Positions 9,801 to 18,044 of a DNA stretch of 64,000 nucleotides are shown here, piece after piece (positions within the stretch are counted from its first letter, which is position 1; every line of letters begins with the position of its first letter). A program made the translations under genes and the position numbers. Origin of the DNA: Hymenobacter sp. DG25B (lineage in GTDB: Bacteria; Bacteroidota; Bacteroidia; Cytophagales; Hymenobacteraceae); assembly GCF_000801315.1 (NCBI RefSeq), contig NZ_CP010054.1:310001-374000 (forward strand). The letters are read 5' to 3'. The notes beneath the pieces were generated by a model that was not told the origin of the DNA, searched no databases, and was given only the letters and a program-made list of their open reading frames with translations.

Positions 9801-9950
9801 TTCCCCGAGCTTACTGGCTACTTTTTCGACGAGGCGAGGGCCGGCAGTGGTGGTTTTGGCTGTTGGCGCCGATTTTTTCTGCTGGGCGGCCGCGGGCGTT
9901 ACCACCAGCAGCGTGCTCATTCCCAGCAGCCACAAATGCTTTTGAAGCAT
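6900..9950 (-). CDS. Secreted M16 family zinc peptidase, double-domain
   Basis: The ATG at 9950 gives a 1016-residue protein whose N-terminus is a signal peptide ending in AAAQQ; a longer frame upstream lacks one. The N-terminal M16 half carries the inverted zinc motif HxxEH (HFFEH, residues 99-103) and the distal Glu in KNERGQ (about 181), so it should be active. The second half has the M16 fold but no HxxEH, the usual active/inactive pairing of pitrilysin-like enzymes. An oddity is a strongly charged Lys-rich tail of about 35 residues after an Ala/Pro-rich linker. It probably degrades peptides in the periplasm. It is divergent from the M28 peptidase gene at 10131. Confidence 0.93.
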   Translation of the reverse strand: MLQKHLWLLGMSTLLVVTPAAAQQKKSAPTAKTTTAGPRLVEKVASKLGEVVIPYEKYKLPNGLTVIVHEDHSDPVVHVDVTYHVGSARETIGKSGFAHFFEHMMFQGSDHVGDDQHFKLVSAAGGDLNGSTNRDRTNYYETLPSNQLETALWLEADRMGFLLDAVTQQKFEIQRSTVKNERGQNYDNRPYGLASEYVAKTLYPYGHPYSWLTIGYLEDLDRADVNDLKNFFLRWYGPNNATLTVGGDVKPAEVIKLAEKYFGTIKPGPAVQNMKLPEPKLDQDRYVSYEDNVRFPMLQMVFPTVPRYHPDEPALDALAEIIGGGKTSLLYKNLVKTQKAVQASASHPSAELGGEFTIMALSYPGKGLDSLELIARRSLQEFEKRGVSDEDLQRFKAGRESQTINGLASVSGKVSALAAAQTFTGSPNRITKDLQELRALTKADVMRVYNQYIKGKKAVILSVVPKGATALVAKPTNFTVSKDGFKAPADEYKGLTYVKATDSFDRSKQPKSGANPVVQVPAYWQETMPNGLKVIGTRNTEIPAVTMQLTIPGGHRLEQQDPSKAGIASLTAAMLNEGSQKYTSEEMTAALEKLGSSISVFSGSDNTTIYVQSLTKNLDKTLALLEERLMRPRFDAADFARIKKQTLEGIANQNTQATAIANKTFARLVYPASDIMRVPTSGTVASVQGITLEDVKQFYARNYAPNISYLVIVGDVDQKQVTPKLGFLQSWAKKDVALPAPTTASAQPDKTHIYFVNKDGAPQSEIRVGYLSMPYDATGDYYRAGLANHLLGGDFSSRINLNLRENKGYTYGAFSYFNGSQYAGPFTAQAGVRADATAASVKEFVSEMKNYRNGISDEELQFLQTSVGQSDALKYETGRQKAAFLGRMVEYNLNKDYVQQQNEILRTLKKEDVQAISQKYFTPDNMYIVVVGDRAKVFPAINELGYEVTELDLEGNPVAAAVAPAAAPTAVDMAKQLSDSDVKKAKEKTKGENGKKKRKMKNDENSTKVKEKADAK

Positions 9951-10130
9951 AAGAAATTTTAAAAAGATGATGTATAAAGTACCAAGGCAAAGTGAAGGTA
10001 CAAGTCTACAGACATTTCCCGACAACAAGAAGCTGCATCTGCATTCAGCAGTTGCGAAGTGCCTGGTAATTCGACACTTTTAGCCGCTACTACTCCTCTC
10101 TCCTTTTCCATTTTCCTCACTGGTCTGCTT

Positions 10131-11864
10131 ATGCGTTTCTCCTCGTTATTTCTGCTGGCCCCGGCCCTGACCGGCGGGCTGCTGGCGGGCTGCCAAAGCC
10201 GCAACTCCCCGCCCGAGCTGATTACCCGCAGCACGCTCCCGGACTCTACCGAGGCCGCCCCCACCGATACGGCCGTGGTGGCCGCGCCCCGGGACGGAAT
10301 TACCGGCGCGGGCATCGGGCAGTACATTAAAGTGCTTTCCGCCGATGATTTTCAGGGCCGCAAGCCCTTCACCGCCGGCGAAACTAAAACCACGGAGTAC
10401 CTGGCCAGTGAGTTTAAAAAACTGGGGCTGAAGCCCGGGCCCAACGGCACGTATTTCCAGGAGGTGCCGCTGGTGGAAATTACCGGCCGGCCCGATAGCA
10501 TCATGCGCATCTCGGGCGGCAAGGGCAAGCCGTTTAACCTCCAGTATAAAACTGATTTTATGGCCTTTACCGAGCAGGAAAAGCCGCAGGTATCGGTCAG
10601 CAACTCGCCGCTGGTGTTTGCCGGCTACGGCGTGGTGGCCCCCGAGTATAACTGGGACGACTACGCCGGGCTGGACGTGAAGGGCAAAACCGTGGTGGTG
10701 CTGGTAAACGACCCCGGCAATGCCGGCAACGACACCACCATGTTTAAGGGCAAGGCCATGACCTACTATGGACGCTGGATGTACAAGTACGAGGAGGCTG
10801 CCCGCCACGGCGCCACCGGCCTGCTCATCATTCACGAAACCCGACCGGCCGCTTACCCATGGTCGGTGGTGCAGACCAGCTACTCCGGCGCCAAGCTGCG
10901 CCCGCAAACGCCCGACCGGGGTGCCAGCAAGTGCAAGCTGGAAGGCTGGATAACGCTGGACGCCGCCCGCCGCCTGTTTACGGCCGCCGGCCTGCGCTAC
11001 GATGACCTGTATGCGGCCGCCAATCTGCGGGGCTTCAAAGCCCGGCCGCTGGGCCTGAATGTGAGCATCAATATCCACAACAAAATCCGGCGCACCTCCT
11101 CCAAAAACGTGCTGGCCGTGCTGCCCGGCGCCACGCGGCCGCAGGAGTACATTATTTACACGGCCCACTGGGACCACCTGGGCATTGGGCCCACCGTGAA
11201 GGGCGACTCTATTTACAACGGGGCGCTGGACAATGCCAGCGGCGTGGCCGCCCTGCTCACCATTGCCAAAGCCTACACGCAGCTTCCTAAAAGCCCCGAC
11301 CGCAGCATTGTTTTCCTGGCCGTTACCGGCGAAGAGCAGGGCCTGCTGGGCTCGGCCTACTACGCGGAACACCCCGTATTCCCGCTCAACAAAACCGTGG
11401 CCGACCTGAACATGGACATGCTCCGGCCCTACGGCCCCATGCGCGACGTAACGGTTATCGGCTACGGGCAGTCGGATCTGGATGACTATGCCCGCACGGC
11501 GGCTAAGGAACAGCAGCGCTACCTGCAGCCGGATAAAACCCCGGAAGAAGGCCATTTCTACCGCTCCGACCACTTCAGCTTTGCCAAAGTGGGTGTGCCG
11601 GCCCTGTATGCCAGCGGCGCCTTCGACAGCCGCGCCCGGGGCAAGGAGTATATAGAGGAGCAGAACAAAACTTTCACGGCCCAGCATTACCACCAGCCCA
11701 GCGACGAGTACAACCCCGCCTGGGACCTGCGCGGGATGGAGCAGGACGCCCGCCTGCTGTTTACCATTGGCCGCCGGCTGGCCGGCGAAACCACTTTCCC
11801 GCAATGGAAAGCCGGTTCTGAGTTTAAGGCTGCCCGGGACAAGAGCATGGGCACCAGAAAATAA
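10131..11864 (+). CDS. M28 family zinc aminopeptidase lipoprotein with PA domain
   Basis: The ATG at 10131 gives a 577-residue lipoprotein (LLAGC, Cys21). A protease-associated domain lies at about 155-270 (FAGYGVVAPEYNWDDY). The M28 catalytic domain shows the metal ligands in order: His346 and Asp348 context in AHWDHLG, Asp367 in GALDNASG, Glu401/402 in TGEEQG, Asp429 in NMDM and His481 in RSDHFSF. All residues for a two-zinc aminopeptidase are present. It likely releases N-terminal residues from peptides outside the cytoplasm. It is divergent from the M16 peptidase, so the two may be part of a shared peptide-scavenging capacity. Confidence 0.95.
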   Translation: MRFSSLFLLAPALTGGLLAGCQSRNSPPELITRSTLPDSTEAAPTDTAVVAAPRDGITGAGIGQYIKVLSADDFQGRKPFTAGETKTTEYLASEFKKLGLKPGPNGTYFQEVPLVEITGRPDSIMRISGGKGKPFNLQYKTDFMAFTEQEKPQVSVSNSPLVFAGYGVVAPEYNWDDYAGLDVKGKTVVVLVNDPGNAGNDTTMFKGKAMTYYGRWMYKYEEAARHGATGLLIIHETRPAAYPWSVVQTSYSGAKLRPQTPDRGASKCKLEGWITLDAARRLFTAAGLRYDDLYAAANLRGFKARPLGLNVSINIHNKIRRTSSKNVLAVLPGATRPQEYIIYTAHWDHLGIGPTVKGDSIYNGALDNASGVAALLTIAKAYTQLPKSPDRSIVFLAVTGEEQGLLGSAYYAEHPVFPLNKTVADLNMDMLRPYGPMRDVTVIGYGQSDLDDYARTAAKEQQRYLQPDKTPEEGHFYRSDHFSFAKVGVPALYASGAFDSRARGKEYIEEQNKTFTAQHYHQPSDEYNPAWDLRGMEQDARLLFTIGRRLAGETTFPQWKAGSEFKAARDKSMGTRK

Positions 11865-11892
11865 GCTACCTGGTCGGCCTGAAATATTCACA

Positions 11893-11921
11893 AAGCCTCC
11901 GCTATCCGCGGGGGCTTTTTT
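11893..11921 (+). terminator. Rho-independent terminator after M28 gene
   Basis: The stem GCCTCCGC/GCGGGGGC (one G-T pair) is followed by six Ts, 30 bases after the peptidase stop codon. Confidence 0.85.
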
Positions 11922-12003
11922 GCGTAAAACATTAGGCCCAGGGCTCCTTGTTGAATGCTGGCTGCCTACTGCGGCATTTCCTTTCGAGTTTCTTCCCTTT
12001 CCT

Positions 12004-12411
12004 GTGCCTATTCCTACTGCCGAACACTCTTATTTGCGCCTGACCTACCGGCCCGATTTACGCATTCTGTTTATGCGCTGGACGCGGCTGGTTTCCTCGC
12101 AGGAGCACAGAACCGGGTATTTGCAGGGCCTGCAGTTTGCCCGGGAGCACCAGGCCGGCCACTGGCTGGTGGATTTGCGCACCCGGGGCCTGGCGGAGGC
12201 CGCCGACTTCAAGTGGATTTTGCAGGAATTCAGGCCGCAGATGCAGCAGGCCCTGCCGGGTATCTCTTTCCGCATTGCCTACCTGGTTACCCCCTATCAT
12301 CAGGAAGTGATTACCAGCCGGCTGGTGGCTGAGGAAAAGATGTTTCGGAGCTTTATTGAGGAAAAAGACGCTTACCAGTGGTTGGGGACGCCCATGGCCG
12401 AGGCTTCCTAG
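12004..12411 (+). CDS. Hypothetical protein (~135 aa)
   Basis: The frame is open further upstream across the terminator, so the real start must be internal. I chose the GTG at 12004 (PIPTAEHSYLRLTYRPD follows), because the upstream part overlaps the terminator and looks non-coding. The product is soluble, alternating beta and alpha, with a WLVDLRTRG strand-turn and long amphipathic helices. This resembles small STAS/SpoIIAA-like single-domain proteins common in Cytophagales, but I see no diagnostic motif. It ends 18 bases before the convergent glycosyltransferase gene. Function unknown; start position uncertain. Confidence 0.6.
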   Translation: MPIPTAEHSYLRLTYRPDLRILFMRWTRLVSSQEHRTGYLQGLQFAREHQAGHWLVDLRTRGLAEAADFKWILQEFRPQMQQALPGISFRIAYLVTPYHQEVITSRLVAEEKMFRSFIEEKDAYQWLGTPMAEAS

Positions 12412-12429
12412 CCGTTACAGCGGGCCCGG

Positions 12430-13527
12430 CTACACCTCTGCCCACCGGTACCGGCGCTCTTTCCACCAAATGCCCCCCGGCCACGCGGTATACGCCAGCA
12501 CGGCCAGGGACATCAGCAGCAGGTAGCCATCATAGAGCAGCAACACGCCCATACTTTCCCGATGCCCGGCCTGGCGCAGGGTAATAGCCAGAAACAGAGT
12601 TTGTAACAACACTTTGCCCGCGTATAGCACGCTTATGGTGCCCAGAGGCAAAAGCGCCGGCCAGCCCAGTACAGCATAGAACACGCCGTAGGAGCTGAAC
12701 AACACCACCAGCTGCCAGGGCAGCCGCCCGGCCCCTTTCATCCAGCGCTTGCGCTGCTGCAGCAGGTGCCGCAGGGTGGGCTGCGGCACGGAAACGCCCA
12801 GGACACCAGGCGCAATAATGTTCCGGAAGCCCCAGCCCTGCCCTACAATCAGCCCGAAAAGCTGCAGGTCTTCCGTAATGCTGAACGCCAGCGCTTCGTA
12901 GCCCCCAATAGACTCGTAGGCGGCGCGCGTGACGAGCATGTTGTTGCCCACGGCCGTAACGGGCAGGCCTAGGTCGGTGAGCAGGCGGATGAGGTTGAGG
13001 CCAAACAGCCAGTCCAGTCCCTGCAGGCGCCCAAACAGGTTGCCGCCGGCCGTGGTAATGCCTGTAACCACGCCTACCCCGGCCGGGGCGGCGGCCAGCA
13101 TGGTCTGCACCCAGTTGGGCGCCAGGGCCATATCGGCATCAGTAATCAGGAAATAATTGGTGGTGGCGGCGCGGCACAAATGGGCCAGTACGTTGCTTTT
13201 GCCACGGGCCGTGCCCAGGCGCTGCCGGATAGGCAGCAACCGGAACCAAGGCTTATCAGCAATAAAGCGCCGCACAATTTCCCGGGTGTCATCGGTGGAG
13301 GCATCATCCCCAATCAGGATTTCAAGCTGCTCTGCAGGGTAGTGCAGCCGCGCCAGGGCCCGCAGGCAGCGCTCAATGGTGGCGGCTTCGTTGCGGGCGG
13401 CAATCAGAATGCTTACGCGGGGAGTAGCCGTGCAGCCAGCCAAGCGGGGCCGGGGCCATACAAGCAGCAGAAGCGCCAGCACATACAGGCCAAAGAACAC
13501 GCTAAAAAAGACGGTAGCGAATAACAT
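12430..13527 (-). CDS. Membrane-anchored GT2 glycosyltransferase
   Basis: The 365-residue protein has an N-terminal membrane helix (about 4-24), a GT-A domain and C-terminal membrane helices from about 270 onward. Family 2 landmarks are all visible: VSILIAARNE, DD at 74-75, the metal-binding DAD at 130-132, the TED motif at 218-220 and QQRKRW at 257-262. This layout matches processive or membrane-product enzymes such as ceramide or hyaluronan-type transferases. It probably adds a sugar from a nucleotide donor to a lipid or polysaccharide at the inner membrane. The acceptor is unknown, and it has no sugar-pathway neighbours. Confidence 0.92.
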   Translation of the reverse strand: MLFATVFFSVFFGLYVLALLLLVWPRPRLAGCTATPRVSILIAARNEAATIERCLRALARLHYPAEQLEILIGDDASTDDTREIVRRFIADKPWFRLLPIRQRLGTARGKSNVLAHLCRAATTNYFLITDADMALAPNWVQTMLAAAPAGVGVVTGITTAGGNLFGRLQGLDWLFGLNLIRLLTDLGLPVTAVGNNMLVTRAAYESIGGYEALAFSITEDLQLFGLIVGQGWGFRNIIAPGVLGVSVPQPTLRHLLQQRKRWMKGAGRLPWQLVVLFSSYGVFYAVLGWPALLPLGTISVLYAGKVLLQTLFLAITLRQAGHRESMGVLLLYDGYLLLMSLAVLAYTAWPGGIWWKERRYRWAEV

Positions 13528-13696
13528 ATACCCACCGGATTAGCACTTGAGCTGCGCAGCCTCAACAAGTAAGCCGCGGGTAGTCTGATAGAATAGCATA
13601 CGTCGAATAAAGGAGCTACCGTTGCGGTGGAAAACGCTGATTTTTACCCCGATAGGCATCCGTATTAATGCGGAGCCCAAGTGAAAACAAGGACAC

Positions 13697-13730
13697 AAAA
13701 AAGCCCTGACTGCTGGCAGCCAGGGCTTTT
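13697..13730. terminator. Bidirectional rho-independent terminator
   Basis: AAAAAAGCCCTG pairs with CAGGGCTTTT around a 12-base loop. It is 23 bases past the stop of the MFS gene on the minus strand. The rest of the 226-base gap to the GT2 gene shows nothing recognisable. Confidence 0.85.
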
Positions 13731-13753
13731 GTAAATGCATTATGCGCTTTGGG

Positions 13754-15172
13754 TTAGAGCTGCGGGTTGGTCTGGGCCGGCGCGTCGTAGGCAGGGCTTT
13801 CCGGCGCCAGGGCCGTTGGGTCGGCGGGCAGCCGGATGTCATCGGCATCGTGGACGCGCAGCGTGAACAGGCCGGCAATTATCATAGAGGCGCCTCCAAG
13901 TACCAGCGTCATCACTGACTCTCCGCCGAATACGTGCTTGGTGAAGAACCCCAATGTAACGCCTGCCACCATCTGCGGAATCACAATGAAGAAATTGAAC
14001 ACGCCCATGTAGTAGCCCATTTTGTTCCAGGGCAGAGCCCCAGCCAGCATGGCATACGGCACGCTCAGGATAGAAGCCCAGGCAATACCGACGCCCACCA
14101 TAGATACCAGCAGCATTTTGGGGTCCTGAATGAAGTAAATTGAAATCAGACCCAATCCCCCGGCTATTAAGCAGAGCATATGCGCGACGCGGCGGCTGGT
14201 GCGACGGGCTATAATGGGAAGCAATAGTGCAAATACCGCCGATACACCATTGTACACCGAAAAGCATACCCCTACCCAGTCTGCCCCCTCATTATAGAGC
14301 TTAGAGGTAGTATCGGTGGTATGGTAGATGTGACTAGTAATGGCCGGCGTGGTGTAAATCCACATGGCAAATAGGGCTAGCCAAGAGAAGAACTGCACGA
14401 TGGCCAGTTGGCGCATGGTTTGGGGCATGTTGAACACGCCCATGAAGGATTCGCGCACGCCATTCCAGAAACCGGCAGTCCGGCGCTTCTCCTCCTCAAA
14501 AGCATTCATGTCTTCTGGCGGATACTCCTTGGTGCGCAACACCGTCCAGAGTACTGCCAGAAAAAACACAATACCGCCGATATAAAAAGCGTATTTCACC
14601 GACAGCGGAATATGCCCCGCGGGAGCAGTATTCGAAATGTTAAACCAGTTGGTAAAAATCCAAGGTAGCGACGAAGCCACAATGGCGCCAATGCCGATAA
14701 AGAAAGTTTGGGCAGCAAAGCCCGTGGTGCGTTGCGAGGACGGCAACAAGTCGCCAACCAGCGCCCGGAAGGGCTCCATGGAAATATTGATGCTGGAATC
14801 CATAATCCAGAGCATACCCGCCGCCATCCACAAGGCTGTTACGTTCGGCATCACCAGCAGCGCCAGCGAGGCCAGAATAGCTCCAATCATAAAGTAAGGC
14901 CGCCGGCGCCCCCAGCGAGGACTCCAGGTACGGTCTGACATATAGCCGATGATGGGCTGCACCAACAAGCCAGTGGTAGGCGCAGCCAGCCATAGAATGG
15001 CTATATCATCCGTCTTGGCCCCCATCGTTTCAAAAATGCGGCTGACGTTGGCGTTTTGCAGGGCAAAGCCAAACTGGATGCCGAGGAAGCCGAAGCTCAT
15101 GTTCCAGATTTGCCAGAAGCTCAGCCGGGGTTTTTCGCGGGTACTGCTCGCCGTTGCTACGGAAGTTGCCAT
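13754..15172 (-). CDS. MFS sugar transporter, SLC45/GPH-like (maltose type)
   Basis: The 472-residue product has about twelve hydrophobic segments. It carries the loop motif YMSDRTWSPRWGRRRPY, characteristic of the SLC45/sucrose-maltose branch of cation-coupled sugar transporters. It heads the distal end of a minus-strand series that includes two GH13 enzymes, a GH65 maltose phosphorylase and beta-phosphoglucomutase. From this I infer that it imports maltose or short malto-oligosaccharides across the inner membrane. The N-terminus is soluble and short (TRE-rich) and the C-terminus is a Pro/Ala tail. Its start is 68 bases from the stop of the amylase gene upstream. Confidence 0.9.
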   Translation of the reverse strand: MATSVATASSTREKPRLSFWQIWNMSFGFLGIQFGFALQNANVSRIFETMGAKTDDIAILWLAAPTTGLLVQPIIGYMSDRTWSPRWGRRRPYFMIGAILASLALLVMPNVTALWMAAGMLWIMDSSINISMEPFRALVGDLLPSSQRTTGFAAQTFFIGIGAIVASSLPWIFTNWFNISNTAPAGHIPLSVKYAFYIGGIVFFLAVLWTVLRTKEYPPEDMNAFEEEKRRTAGFWNGVRESFMGVFNMPQTMRQLAIVQFFSWLALFAMWIYTTPAITSHIYHTTDTTSKLYNEGADWVGVCFSVYNGVSAVFALLLPIIARRTSRRVAHMLCLIAGGLGLISIYFIQDPKMLLVSMVGVGIAWASILSVPYAMLAGALPWNKMGYYMGVFNFFIVIPQMVAGVTLGFFTKHVFGGESVMTLVLGGASMIIAGLFTLRVHDADDIRLPADPTALAPESPAYDAPAQTNPQL

Positions 15173-15240
15173 TCGCTATAGGTAGGATTGAAGGGGAGAA
15201 ATTAAGGGAGTAATTTACTGGCTTTCAGAATACCAACGCC

Positions 15241-17079
15241 TTAGTGGCGCTCCTGTATCTCAAAGATATAGGCGCTCTGGGGCGTGAGCGTCATGGTCAG
15301 GTTATCGGTGGCGGGCATGCCGTTCAGCAGGTCCTGGTAGGCGTACACGCGGTTGGGGTCGAGGCCCATGGCGGTGAAGGCCTGCGGGGGAATGCGCAGC
15401 GTGGGCCGCATGGTTTTGTCTTTGCTGAAGTTGGCCACAATGAGCAGCTTTTGCTTGTCGGTGTAGCGCAGGAAGGTGTACACCTGCCGCTGGTCGTAGT
15501 CTTTGCCCAAGTTGTTGGCGTCCTGCAGCTCGTAGAACTTACCGCGCCGAATGGCTTCGCTGCTGCCGGCCAGGTTCAGCAGGCGGCTGTAGAAGTCGCG
15601 CAGCTGCTTCTGGCCACCATCCAGCTTACCACCGTCAAACTTGCCGCCGTTCATCCACTGCTGGTGGTTAGGCACACCCCAGTAATCAAAGATGGAGGAG
15701 CGTCCATCGTTGCCCGAGAAGCCCTCGGCCCCGTTGGCGGGCTCGCCCACTTCCTGCCCGAAGTACAGCATCACGGGGCCCGAGCCCAGCGTGGCCGATA
15801 CCACCATGGCCGGAATAGCAGCTTTAGGGTCGCCGGCAAAGTCCGGGGAGGCAATGCGCTGCTCGTCGTGGTTTTCCAGGAAGCGCAGCATGTGGGAGGA
15901 GAAGCCGCGGCTTTCTTCGCGCCACACCCGGGTAATGTCCTCGGTGTTGCCCTCGCCGCGCATCAGGCGGCGCAGGCCGTCGTAGAGGCCTACTTTGTCA
16001 TAGAGGTAATCAAAGTGGCCCTGCTCGATGTACATTTTGTACGTCTTGGCGTCGTAGGCTTCGCCGATGAACACCAGCTCGGGCTTCACCTTTTTGAGCT
16101 CCGGAATAACCCAGGCCCAGAACTCCACGGGCACCATCTCGGCCATGTCGCAGCGGAAGCCGTCCACGTCCTTTTTGGCCCAGTACACCAGTATATCGCG
16201 CATTTTCAGCCAGGTATCCGGAATGGGCGCAAAGTGCTTGGCGCGGCCGTGCTGGTAGTCCACACCGTAGTTCAGCTTAATGGTTTCAAACCAGTCGTCT
16301 ACCTTGGGCGTGGCCGAAAACACGTCGTTGCCGGTTACTTTGGCGGGGTTCTCGGCAAATTTGCCGTCTTCCTTCGGGCCTTTCTGCGCCCCCAACGGGT
16401 TATTGCCCGCGGGCACTACCAGGGGCTGCCCGGGCAGGTAATAGAAGTTGTTATTGACGGCAAAAGCCTTGGTCTTGTCGTCCTTCTCCCCCAGGTCTAC
16501 CACACCCGCGGGCTTGGCATCCGACTTATAGGTGCGGGCTACGTGGTTGGGAATGAAGTCAATAATAACTTTCAGGCCGTTGGCGTGGGTGCGCTTCACC
16601 AGACCCTCAAACTCCAGCATGCGCGCTTTCACGTTCACGGCCAGGTCGGGGTCCACATCATAGTAGTCCTTAATGGCGTAGGGCGAGCCGGCGCGGCCTT
16701 TTACCACGTCGGCATCGTCCAGGGCAATACCGAACTTGGTATAGTCCGTCATGGTGGCGTGCTCAATCACGCCGGTGTACCATACGTGCGTGGCGCCCAG
16801 CTTCTTAATAGCCTGCAGCGCTACGCTGTTGATGTCGTTGAACTTACCCACGCCATTCTCCGTGATGGTGCCGTAGGGCTTGTTGGTAGCTACTTTGTTC
16901 CCGAAGAGGCGGGTCATCATCTGATAGATAACCAGCTTATTGTCCTGGGGTACCTCGTCGGTGGTATTGGGGTCAGATTGGTAAGAAGTCACAGCACGCG
17001 GCGCCGGGGCCGGGGAGAGTAGTTGAAAAGATGCCAGTGCGAACAAAGCACCGGCAGCAGGCAATAACAGCTTTTTCAT
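15241..17079 (-). CDS. Secreted alpha-amylase family (GH13) enzyme
   Basis: The 612-residue protein has a signal peptide (to about residue 28) and a full (beta/alpha)8 GH13 domain. Conserved regions are present: DFIPNH (174-179), GFRCDMAEM with nucleophile Asp311, FIGEAY with acid/base Glu340, and ENHDEQ with His404/Asp405. A C-terminal beta domain ends in SAYIFEI. It should cleave alpha-1,4 glucosidic bonds in starch or glycogen in the periplasm or outside. It lies between the transporter and an SDR gene. A second, different GH13 enzyme sits at 21270, so the pair probably act on different chain lengths. Confidence 0.94.
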   Translation of the reverse strand: MKKLLLPAAGALFALASFQLLSPAPAPRAVTSYQSDPNTTDEVPQDNKLVIYQMMTRLFGNKVATNKPYGTITENGVGKFNDINSVALQAIKKLGATHVWYTGVIEHATMTDYTKFGIALDDADVVKGRAGSPYAIKDYYDVDPDLAVNVKARMLEFEGLVKRTHANGLKVIIDFIPNHVARTYKSDAKPAGVVDLGEKDDKTKAFAVNNNFYYLPGQPLVVPAGNNPLGAQKGPKEDGKFAENPAKVTGNDVFSATPKVDDWFETIKLNYGVDYQHGRAKHFAPIPDTWLKMRDILVYWAKKDVDGFRCDMAEMVPVEFWAWVIPELKKVKPELVFIGEAYDAKTYKMYIEQGHFDYLYDKVGLYDGLRRLMRGEGNTEDITRVWREESRGFSSHMLRFLENHDEQRIASPDFAGDPKAAIPAMVVSATLGSGPVMLYFGQEVGEPANGAEGFSGNDGRSSIFDYWGVPNHQQWMNGGKFDGGKLDGGQKQLRDFYSRLLNLAGSSEAIRRGKFYELQDANNLGKDYDQRQVYTFLRYTDKQKLLIVANFSKDKTMRPTLRIPPQAFTAMGLDPNRVYAYQDLLNGMPATDNLTMTLTPQSAYIFEIQERH

Positions 17080-17096
17080 AGTCAGGCGTAAGATAA

Positions 17097-17168
17097 TCAG
17101 TTGCCCGTTGATAGTTGCCAGTTATCAGTTCGTTTAATAAAACCCTGGCAACTATCAACGGCAACTGA
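17097..17168. repeat. Intergenic inverted repeat, TCAGTTGCC family (copy 1)
   Basis: The left arm 17097-17121 and right arm 17145-17168 are inverted copies differing by one base insertion in a C run. The arm core is TCAGTTGCC(C)GTTGATAG. It fills the 90-base gap between the SDR and amylase genes and touches the SDR stop codon. Copies 2 and 3 are at 21195-21270 and 56558-56640. Confidence 0.85.
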
Positions 17169-17169
17169 T

Positions 17170-17877
17170 TTACCATTGCTGGGTAAGCGGGTGAATCATG
17201 AGCTCATCCACCACCACGTGGGCCGGGGCTTCCAGCACGTAGCGCACGGCCTGGGCAATATCCGAAGGGCGCAGGTGCGTGTGTTCTACCTCCGGGCTGC
17301 CGGGCTGGGCATTGTTGAAATGGGTATCGACCAGCCCTGGGAAAATGGTGCTGACTTTAATGCCGAACGGGCGCACCTCTTTGCGCAAAGAGCCCAACAG
17401 GGCATCCTGGGCGTATTTGCTGGAACCATACACCGAGCCGTGCTCAAAGGTGCGCCGCGCCACATCCGAGGTAACGCCCACAATATGCCCGCGCCCCTGC
17501 GCCTTAAAGTGCGGCACGGCGGCTTTGCAGAGCAGGAACGTGCCTTTCACATTCACATTGTAAATACGGTCCCACTCGGCGGCATCAAAGCTTTCGAGCA
17601 GGCCAAAGCTGCCCACGCCGGCGTTGCACACCAGAATATCCAGGCGGCCAAAGTGCTCCATGGCAATGTCCACGGCCTGCTGGGCGTCGGCCTCGTCCGT
17701 CACGTCCGCCGACAGGGGCAGAATCTGCTGGGAATGGGCCACGTCTTTCAGCTCGTTGGCGCCCCGGGCCAGAGCTACCACGCGGGCACCCTGCATGGCC
17801 AACAGCAGCGAAATGGCCCGCCCGATGCCGCGGCTGGCACCCGTTACAATAGCTACTTGGTCGGTGAGGTCGGTCAT
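17170..17877 (-). CDS. Short-chain dehydrogenase/reductase
   Basis: A classical SDR of 235 residues: TGASRGIG cofactor loop (12-19), DVT at about 58-60, CNAG (84-87), catalytic Ser137 and YxxxK (Tyr150, Lys154). The oxidised substrate is not predictable. The position of the basic residue in the glycine loop (R16) suggests NADP(H) preference, which is an inference. It sits inside the alpha-glucan gene series but is flanked on both sides by intergenic inverted repeats, so it may be transcribed separately. There is no signal peptide, so it is cytoplasmic. Confidence 0.92.
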   Translation of the reverse strand: MTDLTDQVAIVTGASRGIGRAISLLLAMQGARVVALARGANELKDVAHSQQILPLSADVTDEADAQQAVDIAMEHFGRLDILVCNAGVGSFGLLESFDAAEWDRIYNVNVKGTFLLCKAAVPHFKAQGRGHIVGVTSDVARRTFEHGSVYGSSKYAQDALLGSLRKEVRPFGIKVSTIFPGLVDTHFNNAQPGSPEVEHTHLRPSDIAQAVRYVLEAPAHVVVDELMIHPLTQQW

Positions 17878-17902
17878 ATGTTTAGCTGTTAGCGGATGGC
17901 GG

Positions 17903-17971
17903 TTGGCTGATGGCTATGTCGCTTAGTAAACATGGTAAGTCAATAGCTATCAGCTAATAGCCATCAGCCAA
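17903..17971. repeat. Intergenic inverted repeat, TTGGCTGATGGCTAT family
   Basis: TTGGCTGATGGCTAT (17903-17917) and its perfect inverted copy (17957-17971) flank a 39-base loop. Shorter imperfect pairing (AGCTGTTAGC with AGCTATCAGCTA) extends it. It lies just upstream of the SDR start and is unrelated in sequence to the repeat on the SDR's other side. Confidence 0.75.
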
Positions 17972-18011
17972 TGATCAAAATGTACGCAAATCCTGCCTGG
18001 CAATCAACGCA

Positions 18012-18039
18012 ACGGGGCGGCCCACCTGGGCCGCCCCGT
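18012..18039 (-). terminator. GC-rich stem-loop after maltose phosphorylase gene
   Basis: A perfect 13-base stem (ACGGGGCGGCCCA with its complement) and a 2-base loop lie 6 bases past the GH65 stop. There is no clear T-run on the minus strand, so it may pause or stabilise the 3' end rather than act as a standard terminator. Confidence 0.6.
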
Positions 18040-18044
18040 GCTGA

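Noticed and set aside
8910..9962. A 350-codon open frame on the plus strand
   Set aside because: It is antisense to the M16 peptidase gene; the His/Gly/Val-rich composition is typical of reverse-frame artefacts.
10146..11891. A 581-codon open frame on the minus strand
   Set aside because: It is the antisense of the M28 peptidase gene, whose signal peptide and metal ligands are clear. GC-rich DNA keeps the antisense frame open by chance.
15244..17022. A 592-codon open frame on the plus strand
   Set aside because: It lies fully opposite the GH13 amylase gene with all catalytic regions. The product is low-complexity and matches nothing.
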